The notes beneath the pieces were generated by a model. It did not search any database and had not been told where the DNA came from. It worked only from the letters and a program-made list of their open reading frames with translations. A stretch of DNA of 64,000 nucleotides from Epilithonimonas hungarica. Lineage in GTDB: Bacteria > Bacteroidota > Bacteroidia > Flavobacteriales > Weeksellaceae. The position numbers were made by a program, and so were the translations under genes. Location: positions 372,001-436,000 of the forward strand of contig NZ_FNBH01000003.1 of NCBI RefSeq assembly GCF_900102265.1. The letters are read 5' to 3'. Numbering within the stretch: position 1 is the first letter of the stretch; the number at the start of each line of letters is the position of its first letter. Below, one piece after another: positions 8,113-15,462 of the stretch.

Positions 8113-8404
8113 TTTCGGCAGTATTGTACGGCTGTCCGGCTTCGAGCAAAGCCTGTACATCCGAGCGTTTATAATAATTCTTACGGTTTAGTCGGGAATA
8201 GGGCAATAACCCTCTGTCCTTATACGTCTGTAAAGTCCGCTTGGTAATGTTCATCATCAGGCACACTTCCTGGTTATCGAGCCATTGCTCTTGTGCGAAA
8301 ATTGGTGTGTATTTATGCGTGGCATTTTCGGTCAGTTCCAAAAGTGCCTTTAGCTCATTTTTCATTCCCTCCAGTACGGACTTTTGTATTGCGATTACTT
8401 CCAT
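8093..8404 (-). CDS. Excisionase-like helix-turn-helix protein (first of pair 1)
   Basis: 103 residues with an N-terminal helical segment and a MerR/excisionase HTH (VCLMMNITKRTLQTYKDRGL, then YYKRSDVQALLEA). It is paralogous to the HTH gene at 57213-57566, and the two-gene order is the same at both places. Both pairs are preceded by copies of the TGGCAGNRTTTGGC motif. The likely role is DNA binding for excision or transcription control of the element; direct evidence is lacking. Confidence 0.8.
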   Translation of the reverse strand: MEVIAIQKSVLEGMKNELKALLELTENATHKYTPIFAQEQWLDNQEVCLMMNITKRTLQTYKDRGLLPYSRLNRKNYYKRSDVQALLEAGQPYNTAENGFIHE

Positions 8405-8449
8405 TGCTTGCTCAATTTTGCTGTGGAAGTCGAATTTATAAAGGCTTAG

Positions 8450-8501
8450 TGCTGCGTTTGGGAATGTTGCAGGGTTTGGCTTTGAGAGGCAGCGTTTGGC
8501 G
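8450..8501 (+). promoter_or_regulatory. Operator-like motif array A, upstream of HTH pair 1
   Basis: Three units share a GTTTGG core: GTTTGGG at 8456, GTTTGGC at 8474 and GTTTGGC at 8494 (steps 18 and 20). Two of them have the full TTGCAGGGTTTGGC / GGCAGCGTTTGGC form. The array lies 46-97 bp upstream of the start at 8404 and reads antisense to the gene. Confidence 0.6.
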
Positions 8502-8522
8502 GTTTATTACCCTGTGCAAATA

Positions 8523-8557
8523 AAAAATCGGATAACTTTTTGGACTATCCGATTTGC
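8523..8557 (-). terminator. Terminator of the small membrane-protein gene
   Basis: AAATCGGATA (8525-8534) pairs with TATCCGATTT (8546-8555). On the minus strand the hairpin is followed by a T-run, 24 nt after the stop of the gene at 8581. Confidence 0.8.
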
Positions 8558-8580
8558 TTTTAAAATTTATGCTGTAATAA

Positions 8581-8862
8581 TTATCTGCGTTGGGCAGGTT
8601 GTTCGGTTGTTACTTCAGGCTGCTGTTTTTCCTTTTTTTCACGGGAGTAAACCCACAACGACAACAGACCGAAAATTATCAGTCCGTAAGCTATCCATTT
8701 ACCGACCCTTTCAATCAATTTAATGAAAACCGAACTTTCATAAGATGAGAACCCCTCTGCTCCCATAGGGCTGCGCCTGTAAAACTTTCTGCGGTTAATC
8801 CAGTAACGAAGTCCCAAGCCTGCAACCAAAAATATGATACCTATAACTAATGATGCAACCAT
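8581..8862 (-). CDS. Small membrane protein of the transfer region
   Basis: 93 residues with two membrane helices (residues ~2-20, VASLVIGIIFLVAGLGLRYW, and ~57-75, WIAYGLIIFGLLSLWVY) separated by a basic, Ser-rich loop. It ends in a charged tail with QQPEVTTEQPAQRR. It lies downstream of the tra operon but is separated from it by two hairpins, so it may have its own promoter. Unassigned; a minor transfer-channel component is possible. Confidence 0.65.
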   Translation of the reverse strand: MVASLVIGIIFLVAGLGLRYWINRRKFYRRSPMGAEGFSSYESSVFIKLIERVGKWIAYGLIIFGLLSLWVYSREKKEKQQPEVTTEQPAQRR

Positions 8863-8937
8863 AACAAAAACACTTTATTTCCACTGTTTGAATTTACGAA
8901 AATATTTGTTTCAGCCTGTAAGCAATGTGAACTAAAT

Positions 8938-8973
8938 GCGAAAACGGCTTACCAAAAAGGCAAGCCGCTTTCA
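8938..8973. terminator. Hairpin between the tra operon and the small membrane gene
   Basis: AAAACGGCTT and AAGCCGCTTT form a near-perfect stem around ACCAAAAAGGC. It shares its CGGCTT/AAGCCG core with the stronger terminator at 9067-9103. Confidence 0.5.
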
Positions 8974-9066
8974 TTGTTTATGGAAATAAAATCTTATACA
9001 ATACTGCAATGTGTGTTACAAGAATAAGAAATTATTTCTTTTGAAATACACTGCCCGGCATAAAAT

Positions 9067-9103
9067 TAAAAACGGCTTAACAATCAGATAAGCCGTTTTT
9101 TTA
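9067..9103 (-). terminator. Terminator of the tra operon
   Basis: A 12-bp stem (AAAAACGGCTTA with TAAGCCGTTTTT) and 9-nt loop, flanked by T-runs on both strands. It sits 19 nt after the traQ stop and ends the minus-strand transfer operon. Confidence 0.85.
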
Positions 9104-9121
9104 TGAATTGAAATACTGCTC

Positions 9122-9571
9122 TTAATCGCTGCTATTAAACTGAAAAGTTATCTGCTTTTCATTCCCGAAGCTGTCCGAAATCCAAACATCAAAGGACTGC
9201 GATACGGCAGATGTTGAAGTGTAGTACAGCCTGAACTGCTCCGTTGGTAATTGGTACAAGTCATTGGGCTGATACGGTGGTTCATTGTAATATTGCAACG
9301 TTCCCTGCCCGTCAAACTGGAAATAGCGGAGGAAATACTGTGTGTTGCTGTAATTGCCTGTACGCTGTATGGTAATGCGTATTTCTACGGTCTGCCCATT
9401 GGCAACATCTTTAGGTACTGGCATTACATTAACCTCGAAAGGAAAATTGTTCTGTATTTCGAGTTCATCATCTTTGCTGCAAGATACCAACGTAACCGAA
9501 GCTGTGAGGATTGTCAGGAATACATATAATGGCAGTAGCCCTGTTCTGAATTTATTGAATAATGCTATCAT
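9122..9571 (-). CDS. traQ: Conjugative transposon protein TraQ (DUF3872)
   Basis: 149 residues. An N-terminal hydrophobic stretch ends in a lipobox-like LVSC-S, so the mature protein is probably an outer-membrane or periplasmic lipoprotein. The rest (FPFEVNVMPVPKDVANGQTV, ITIQRTG, YFLRYFQFDG) is the DUF3872 beta-sandwich of TraQ in CTnDOT-type elements. Last gene of the tra operon, after traO as in related elements. Its precise function is not known. Confidence 0.9.
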   Translation of the reverse strand: MIALFNKFRTGLLPLYVFLTILTASVTLVSCSKDDELEIQNNFPFEVNVMPVPKDVANGQTVEIRITIQRTGNYSNTQYFLRYFQFDGQGTLQYYNEPPYQPNDLYQLPTEQFRLYYTSTSAVSQSFDVWISDSFGNEKQITFQFNSSD

Positions 9572-9584
9572 TGTTTTTTACGTT

Positions 9585-10145
9585 TTAAAAGTTAAACCTT
9601 ATTCCCACACCTGCCGACGGTCGGAACTGTTGTAAATCTGTACCCCAAAGCATTTTTGTACGCCCTTGCAGGACAAGTACAAAACGGTCGGACAGGTACG
9701 TTTCAAAAGTGAGGCGACCGCCTGCGCCGTAAATGAAATTATCCTCACTCAATATCTTCGCCCCGTCGTACAGCATTGCTTCGCCCCGGTTGATGGTTTG
9801 GTAACCGACCACGCCCGTTATCCCTAAATTCAGCGTGATATTTTTCCGGGCATCGCCCAATAAAAAGAAGCTGTAACCACCCTCTGCGGAATAGGTTTCC
9901 TGCGGGATGCGCAGGTCTTTGTAATCGTGGTACTGGTGGGTATATTCCAATGCCCAAAGCTGATAATTGCCATTTTTACCGTTTACGGTCATTGCTGCGC
10001 TGATGTAATAATCGTTGCCGATTTTATCATCGGACATTACACCCGCACTTATTTCCAATCCTTTCTGCTTTGGCAGCATTCGTTGTGCCTGTGCAGCCGT
10101 AATACCTATTAAAACAAGCATCACGGCATAGATATACTTTTTCAT
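9585..10145 (-). CDS. traO: Conjugal transfer protein TraO (outer-membrane beta-barrel)
   Basis: 186 residues with a cleavable signal peptide (ends AQAQ at ~21) and alternating aromatic beta-strands with a C-terminal phenylalanine (GVGIRFNF), typical of an outer-membrane barrel. It belongs to the TraO family of Bacteroidetes conjugative transposons. It lies 13 nt upstream of traQ and 20 nt downstream of traN. It is presumably part of the outer-membrane end of the mating channel. Confidence 0.9.
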   Translation of the reverse strand: MKKYIYAVMLVLIGITAAQAQRMLPKQKGLEISAGVMSDDKIGNDYYISAAMTVNGKNGNYQLWALEYTHQYHDYKDLRIPQETYSAEGGYSFFLLGDARKNITLNLGITGVVGYQTINRGEAMLYDGAKILSEDNFIYGAGGRLTFETYLSDRFVLVLQGRTKMLWGTDLQQFRPSAGVGIRFNF

Positions 10146-10165
10146 ATTATTGCTTTAAAAGGTTA

Positions 10166-11059
10166 TTAAAATTTCAGATGCATATCGTCAATCAAACGGG
10201 CTTTGATTAAGTCCGAATTTTCTACCTGAAGCGTTTGATGCCTGCCGCCGTTCTTCTCGAAAATCTCAATCAGCAGCACCTTGTCATCGGCAATGGTAAA
10301 CTGGTCTAACAGGAACACGTTTTGTTCGGTCGATTTCCCAGCGATGCCGTCCAATGGCTTGTAAGTGCGCAACGGCGTTAGCGGTCTTTCCTGTACTACG
10401 GTGCGTTTGGCTACCTTTTTATCCACCACTTTGAAATTGATAAAATCAATCTCAAACGGGACGTTGGTACGGTTTCTCAATTCCGTATGGAAGTAGTATT
10501 TTCCGTTATGTATATAAATCCCTTTTAGGATAAACTGAATGCCAAAACTCTTAGCCCCGATATGCTTTACAATACGTTTGTCTTTCTTGTAAATGGTTTC
10601 CAGTAGCAAGCCTGCCAGTGATGGAGAATTGTTGCCCAGTTCCTCAAAAAGCACATCGTTACCGTTGGCTTTATCCACAGCTTTTTGCATCGTGAGCAGG
10701 TCGTAGCTCAATGCCTCGGGGTAGGAACTGTAATACACGTTAAAGCTGTAAAAACGTCCGTCATTCGTAATCACGGAAAAATTGGTTTCCGGTTCAAAAT
10801 CCCTTACCGATGCTTTTACACGCAATACATTTTCGGCATCTTCAGCCTTGCCTGCAATCAGGTATTCGCTGCCCAAATCCACATAACGTATGGCGGTCGG
10901 GAAAATCAGGTGCGAAGTTTTGTCGTAGGTTACTTCCATACGGTACGGTTCTATCTTGCCCAATGCAAGCGGTGTTCTGATGCTGTCCTGTGCATAAGAT
11001 TGTACGGCAAAGCCGAGTATCAGGGCAATAGCCCAAAAGGTTTTTAAATGATTTTTCAT
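10166..11059 (-). CDS. traN: Conjugative transposon protein TraN (DUF4138, VirB9-like)
   Basis: 297 residues with a signal peptide (cut after SYAQ). Features of DUF4138/TraN are DKTSHLIFPTAIRYVDLGS near the N-terminus, a central beta-rich part, and EIDFINFKVVDKKVAKRT. TraN is considered the VirB9-like periplasmic/outer-membrane core component of the type IV secretion channel. Gene order traM-traN-traO is conserved. Confidence 0.9.
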   Translation of the reverse strand: MKNHLKTFWAIALILGFAVQSYAQDSIRTPLALGKIEPYRMEVTYDKTSHLIFPTAIRYVDLGSEYLIAGKAEDAENVLRVKASVRDFEPETNFSVITNDGRFYSFNVYYSSYPEALSYDLLTMQKAVDKANGNDVLFEELGNNSPSLAGLLLETIYKKDKRIVKHIGAKSFGIQFILKGIYIHNGKYYFHTELRNRTNVPFEIDFINFKVVDKKVAKRTVVQERPLTPLRTYKPLDGIAGKSTEQNVFLLDQFTIADDKVLLIEIFEKNGGRHQTLQVENSDLIKARLIDDMHLKF

Positions 11060-11084
11060 TGTTTTTATTTATTTGAGTTCAACA

Positions 11085-12428
11085 TTATTTTTTAGATACC
11101 AAGAAGACCTGATAACCCGCTTTCAGTGTGACTTTTGGGGTTCTTACTTTCTTGGCGAAATAGCCCGAAATACCCTGTACTACGCCACGGCTTAAATCAG
11201 CAGCAACCTGTTGTCCGGCATTCTGCGTAAGCATTACGCTTGTTCCTCCGGTCTGGCTCATATTGCCCGCCATTTCGGTAAGGGCGTTCATTTCGGGCGA
11301 ATACGGAACGTACAAGCCTTGCTGACCGTCCAAATCATAAATGGTAATATCTACCGGGATGATGTTGCCCTCCAGTTCCACGGAGATAACTTTTAATTGC
11401 AGCCTGCCATTCTGAAATTTTGCATTAGCCGTTACAATCGTTCCTTTGGGGATGATACGTTGTGGCGTTTTAGCTGGCTCTAACAGGCGCAAGCGCACAC
11501 CCGTTTCGCCCACTACCGTTTGGGCTTCGTGTACACAGGCTTTGATACTGTTTTTAGGCTGTATTGCCTGTTCGGTAGCACCTGCGGTATAAAACCCACG
11601 GTTTTTTGTTTGGCTCCAATCTGCTGCAAAGGCACTGTCTGACGGCTCACGGTACAAGGCTGATACAATGTTCTTTCTTGTGGGTGTGAATGATACAAAA
11701 TGCTCTTTTTGGTTAGCACCCGCAGCAGCACTTGGAGTTACACCATTCGCGGGAGCAGCGTTTCCGGTATTGGCATTTTGGGGAAGATACTTTGCTGCCA
11801 TTTCATAGGATTTCTCCATTAATTTGAGTTGGTCGTCAACGGTGGCCACAGGTGGCACATCTTTTTCCGACAACTTTGCTTTCAGTTCGTCCACTTGCTT
11901 ACGCAATTCCATTGTTTCCGAATTGTTGTCCTGATAGAATGAACCCAGTGTGCTTTGCATATTGCGGTAGCTGTTCAATGCAGAATTTCCGTTTCGTCCC
12001 GAATTTCTGCCACCACCGCCTAAGCCGTTGCTTACATCATCTTCTTCAGGTAAACTATCTTCATTGTCAGCAGATGCACTGTCTTCAGTATTCCAATAAT
12101 CAGAAAGCGTGGTCAGTGCATTGCGCTTTTCCTGCTCTTTGCGTTCAAGCATTTCCTGCTCATACGCCTTGCTTTTATCATCGGGCATTCCTGCTCCCGT
12201 AGCTTGCGGAACGGCATCGTTCAGCCCGATATTTTCAACCGTCTTTTTATCTTTCGACGGTTTAAATATGAGGTACATACAGCCGAGAAATACCACGCCC
12301 ATCAAAAGGAATATGATTGGCTTTTTGAGCTTATCCTTATTGCTCTTTTTATTATCGGGCAGATTTGATGCTCCGTTTTGGTCTTCTCCCTCAACAAGAA
12401 AACTGACCCTTTTTTCATTTTCTTTCAT
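11085..12428 (-). CDS. traM: Conjugative transposon protein TraM (VirB10-like)
   Basis: 447 residues. There is a short cytosolic N-terminus, one membrane helix at ~36-54 (PIIFLLMGVVFLGCMYLIF), and a long disordered/coiled periplasmic linker with a Gly-Asn-rich stretch around 135-150. A C-terminal conserved domain follows (QTVVGETGVRLRLLEPA, RIIPKGTIVTANAKF, YDLDGQQGLYVPYSPE). This is the TraM/VirB10 arrangement that spans the envelope. It overlaps the upstream gene by 14 nt. Confidence 0.9.
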   Translation of the reverse strand: MKENEKRVSFLVEGEDQNGASNLPDNKKSNKDKLKKPIIFLLMGVVFLGCMYLIFKPSKDKKTVENIGLNDAVPQATGAGMPDDKSKAYEQEMLERKEQEKRNALTTLSDYWNTEDSASADNEDSLPEEDDVSNGLGGGGRNSGRNGNSALNSYRNMQSTLGSFYQDNNSETMELRKQVDELKAKLSEKDVPPVATVDDQLKLMEKSYEMAAKYLPQNANTGNAAPANGVTPSAAAGANQKEHFVSFTPTRKNIVSALYREPSDSAFAADWSQTKNRGFYTAGATEQAIQPKNSIKACVHEAQTVVGETGVRLRLLEPAKTPQRIIPKGTIVTANAKFQNGRLQLKVISVELEGNIIPVDITIYDLDGQQGLYVPYSPEMNALTEMAGNMSQTGGTSVMLTQNAGQQVAADLSRGVVQGISGYFAKKVRTPKVTLKAGYQVFLVSKK

Positions 12429-12699
12429 AAATCTGATTTTTTAAAATTGTTGACACACTATCCTGCAACCTTGCAGGACTTTTACTTTTGAGGACAGGGT
12501 TTTCGATATGCTCTATGACCATACCGTTACCGGACTTTGAGGTGTCGTACATCACTTTGCCAATGACCGCTACGGTAAGCAGCAGATAACCCACAAAGAA
12601 GTACAGGGTATATCGGTGCTGTCTGCGTAAAGGCAAAGCACGCCAACGTTCGTCCAGCTTGTCAAAGTACCTGTCCATATTTGCTCTTAATTTTTTCAT
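12415..12699 (-). CDS. TraL-like membrane protein (DUF3989)
   Basis: 94 residues: a basic N-terminus (RWRALPLRRQHRYTLYFF) leads into one membrane helix (~30-50). The size, motif and position just before traM match DUF3989/TraL of CTnDOT-type elements. It overlaps traM by 14 nt, so translation is coupled. Probably an inner-membrane accessory component. Confidence 0.75.
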   Translation of the reverse strand: MKKLRANMDRYFDKLDERWRALPLRRQHRYTLYFFVGYLLLTVAVIGKVMYDTSKSGNGMVIEHIENPVLKSKSPARLQDSVSTILKNQIYERK

Positions 12700-12717
12700 A
12701 GCCTTACTATTTCTGTG

Positions 12718-13146
12718 TTATAGCTTGAAACGTTTAGGGCTTTTACCCGCCGTTTGCTTCGGCGCATCGTTGACCAGTGCGATCGCTTCCTTTAATTGGG
12801 GTGCGGACATTACGGATAGGTTTGCCAGTTCCGATTTTTTGAGTAATTGCCCAAAGCCGTCTTTCCTCGCTACCTCCATACGGCTAAGTGAGAATTTGCC
12901 ATTCAGGTACTTTACCCACATACTGCATTCTACACGGGGTTTGACATCGCCCCACCATTGTAGGTAGCCTGTCAGCAATAAGTCCTGCTTAGGCAAACTG
13001 TCTGCACCTTTTTGGCAGCTTTCGAGGAAATCGCTGATGCTGTCTTTCAGCTTTCCGGCATACGCACCCTGCGTATGGAAATACCCGTTGTATCCTTTGT
13101 CAGTAAGGATTTTTGCAAACGTGCTTAAATCTGATAATGCTTCCAT
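12718..13146 (-). CDS. Hypothetical protein in the tra operon
   Basis: 142 residues, soluble, no signal peptide. It opens MEALSDLSTFAKILTDKGYN and ends with a basic tail (KSPKRFKL). It lies between traK (10-nt gap) and the TraL-like gene (18-nt gap), so it belongs to the transfer operon. I recognise no domain. Confidence 0.7.
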   Translation of the reverse strand: MEALSDLSTFAKILTDKGYNGYFHTQGAYAGKLKDSISDFLESCQKGADSLPKQDLLLTGYLQWWGDVKPRVECSMWVKYLNGKFSLSRMEVARKDGFGQLLKKSELANLSVMSAPQLKEAIALVNDAPKQTAGKSPKRFKL

Positions 13147-13156
13147 AAGATTGTTT

Positions 13157-13780
13157 TTAGCGTTCGATGACCTCTATATCCTTATTTTCCACGACTGCAA
13201 ATTTTTCAATATTGAAGCCCTGCGGATTATTGTCGGAGCGAACGGAGTTGACGAGATAGCAGGTAGTAATCAGGTTACGCCTGGTTACATTGCTTGACCG
13301 AATGATGAACTGTTTGGCATAGGTGCGCACTGCATAGGGATAGTTGTCGAAATTGCAAACCACACTATCCACCTCTATGCGTTGCTGCACATTCCCTGAA
13401 ATGATACGGCTGTAATAGCCCTTTTCCGACAAGTCTTTGTAGTAATCAAAGGCACTTTTATCGGCAAGGTTGAATGCCCTGCTCATATTGCTTTCAATAG
13501 CGTTCTTGTCGGGTGCAAGCGTAAAGAACAGTTCGTGAAATCTCCTAACGTGTTCCCTTGCTTCAACCGGGCGGTTGATGCTCGCATCCTGCGATAAGGC
13601 AAGCATCAGGGATTTGCCGTTATCCAGTACATAGATTTTTTGGCGTTGTTCTTCTGCAAAGCGGTAGGAACGCCATACGGCGTAACCTACCACGCTAATG
13701 CAGAGAACCGCAAACACAATGGCATATAATCTTATCTGCCTAAAGCTGTTTTCGATATTTCTTAGCGTTTTAAATTCCAT
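13157..13780 (-). CDS. traK: Conjugative transposon protein TraK (VirB8-like)
   Basis: 207 residues with the TraK opening MEFKTLRNIENSFRQIRLY. One N-terminal membrane helix (~16-35) is followed by a periplasmic alpha/beta domain (REHVRRFHELFFTLAPD; INRPVEAREHVRR). TraK is regarded as the VirB8-like inner-membrane assembly factor. The family's conserved FHELFF motif is present. Confidence 0.93.
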   Translation of the reverse strand: MEFKTLRNIENSFRQIRLYAIVFAVLCISVVGYAVWRSYRFAEEQRQKIYVLDNGKSLMLALSQDASINRPVEAREHVRRFHELFFTLAPDKNAIESNMSRAFNLADKSAFDYYKDLSEKGYYSRIISGNVQQRIEVDSVVCNFDNYPYAVRTYAKQFIIRSSNVTRRNLITTCYLVNSVRSDNNPQGFNIEKFAVVENKDIEVIER

Positions 13781-13803
13781 TTTTTAGAATGATTTAATTG
13801 TTT

Positions 13804-14799
13804 TTATTTCCCCATTAGTTTGCCACCGATATTTCCTGCTGCTGAACCGGCTCCGGCTCCGGCGATGTTTCCAGCTTTCATTGCTGTGGAGTTTACATTG
13901 CGGGTAAAGTTTCCTGCGCCTCCGGCTTGGATTACCCAACCTGTTACTGTCGGAATAGTGAAGTACCCGATGATGCCGATAATCATAAATATGATATACA
14001 CGGTATTGCTCGTATCAGGTATAAAGGTGGGGTCGGCAAGCATTGCTATATCCCGTTCTAAAATGAGGGATTGTATTCTTGCCAACATTGAGCTGAACAA
14101 ATCCGAAACGGGAAGCCACAGGTAAACGCTGACGTACCTCGTGAGCCATTGCGTGAGCGTGGACTGAAAGCCATCCCATACGGAAATAGCAAAGGCTATT
14201 GGTCCGAGTATGGAGAGGACTATCAGGAAAAACGTTCGTATGGTATCAATGACCAAAGCAGCCGCCTGAAAGAGTATTTCCAGTAGATTGCGAAACCAAT
14301 CCTTTATGGCTTTCTCTATCTTGTACGCTTGCCTGTCCATATACATACCCGCCATTGTTCCAATGTCGGAGGGCGACCAACCCAATTCGTCCAGTTTTTT
14401 ATCAAACTCTTCGTCTGATACCATATAGGCGGTTTCGGGGTTTCTTACCATTGCCTCGTATTCCAACTGGTCTTTCTGCTGTTGCAGCTTGTTCAGGTCA
14501 AGCACCTGGTCTTCGAGTATTTGGTGGGTTCCTACTACCACAGGACTTAGTACCGCATTGATGGTTCCCAATACGATGGTTGGAAAGAACATTATGCAAA
14601 GCCCCAAAGCGAACGGGCGCAGCAAAGGGAACATATCAATAGGTTCGGCACGGCTTAAAGCCTGCCAAACCTTTAATGCCACATAGAACAATGCTCCCAA
14701 TCCCGCCAAACCCTTAGCGACTGCCGCCATATCGCCTGCAAGCGGCATCATATCATCATAAAGCGACCGCAGAAGTTCGTGAAGATTATCCCATTCCAT
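13804..14799 (-). CDS. traJ: Conjugative transposon protein TraJ (VirB6-like)
   Basis: 331 residues, a polytopic inner-membrane protein with about six hydrophobic segments (ALGLCIMFFPTIVLGTINAV, FFLIVLSILGPIAFAISVWD, YIIFMIIGIIGYFTIPTV). It has a Gly/Ala-rich C-terminal tail. It matches TraJ of Bacteroidetes ICEs and corresponds to the VirB6 class. Three nt separate it from the upstream traI. Confidence 0.93.
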   Translation of the reverse strand: MEWDNLHELLRSLYDDMMPLAGDMAAVAKGLAGLGALFYVALKVWQALSRAEPIDMFPLLRPFALGLCIMFFPTIVLGTINAVLSPVVVGTHQILEDQVLDLNKLQQQKDQLEYEAMVRNPETAYMVSDEEFDKKLDELGWSPSDIGTMAGMYMDRQAYKIEKAIKDWFRNLLEILFQAAALVIDTIRTFFLIVLSILGPIAFAISVWDGFQSTLTQWLTRYVSVYLWLPVSDLFSSMLARIQSLILERDIAMLADPTFIPDTSNTVYIIFMIIGIIGYFTIPTVTGWVIQAGGAGNFTRNVNSTAMKAGNIAGAGAGSAAGNIGGKLMGK

Positions 14800-14802
14800 A
14801 GT

Positions 14803-15435
14803 TTACCAGTATTTTTGGTTAGCAGTTCCGTAGAGTTCAAGTACTCTTTGGGCATCGTTTTTCTTTTTCGCTCTTAGGTAGCTTACAGAAATGTTCTTGT
14901 TGGTGTAGTAGCGTACAAGGCTGTGGTAATCCTTTACCTCTTTGTACACACGGTCAATAATATCCATACGCTCTTTGTCATTCAGCGAAAGGCTTGAAGA
15001 GGTTATAATCTGTTTCAGTTCTTTTAGCAGTTCGGTACTTTCATTAAGGAGTGCTGAATAACCGTTACCAATGGCGACCAATTCCTGCGGTGTGAAATTT
15101 GGGTCGTTCATCATTTTACCAAAATTCTGCACGTACATTTCGGAAACATCGCCTACCAACAATACCGTTTGCTGCACCTTACGGGCATCTTTCACAAGGT
15201 TGTTGATGGCTTTCAGCTTGTCGTAGTATTCCTTACCCTGCTCGTACACTTTCTTCACTTCGTTGAAGTTCTTAACCACATTGCTTACAGTGGAAGAAGT
15301 CTGCACGATTTCGTTTGCAGAGTTGATAATGCCCGAAGCCAAATTAGCGGGGTCGGTTACAACCCACTGGGCTTTTGCTGACGGTGCTACGGCGAGCATC
15401 AGTGCCGTACACACCAGATACAATACTTTTTTCAT
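14803..15435 (-). CDS. traI: TraI-like protein (DUF4141, VirB5-like)
   Basis: 210 residues with a signal peptide cut after AKAQ (~22), then a helical periplasmic domain rich in coiled-coil heptads (SSTVSNVVKNFNEVKKVYEQ). Size and position between traG and traJ match DUF4141/TraI, a periplasmic pilus-associated component comparable to VirB5. Confidence 0.88.
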   Translation of the reverse strand: MKKVLYLVCTALMLAVAPSAKAQWVVTDPANLASGIINSANEIVQTSSTVSNVVKNFNEVKKVYEQGKEYYDKLKAINNLVKDARKVQQTVLLVGDVSEMYVQNFGKMMNDPNFTPQELVAIGNGYSALLNESTELLKELKQIITSSSLSLNDKERMDIIDRVYKEVKDYHSLVRYYTNKNISVSYLRAKKKNDAQRVLELYGTANQKYW

Positions 15436-15462
15436 TGTTTCTGAATTTTAAAATGTTAATGA

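Noticed and set aside
8450-8501. TTTG cores as ordinary -33/-7 promoter elements
   Set aside because: At all eight places the TTTG reading is antisense to the downstream gene, and TAnn does not precede it.
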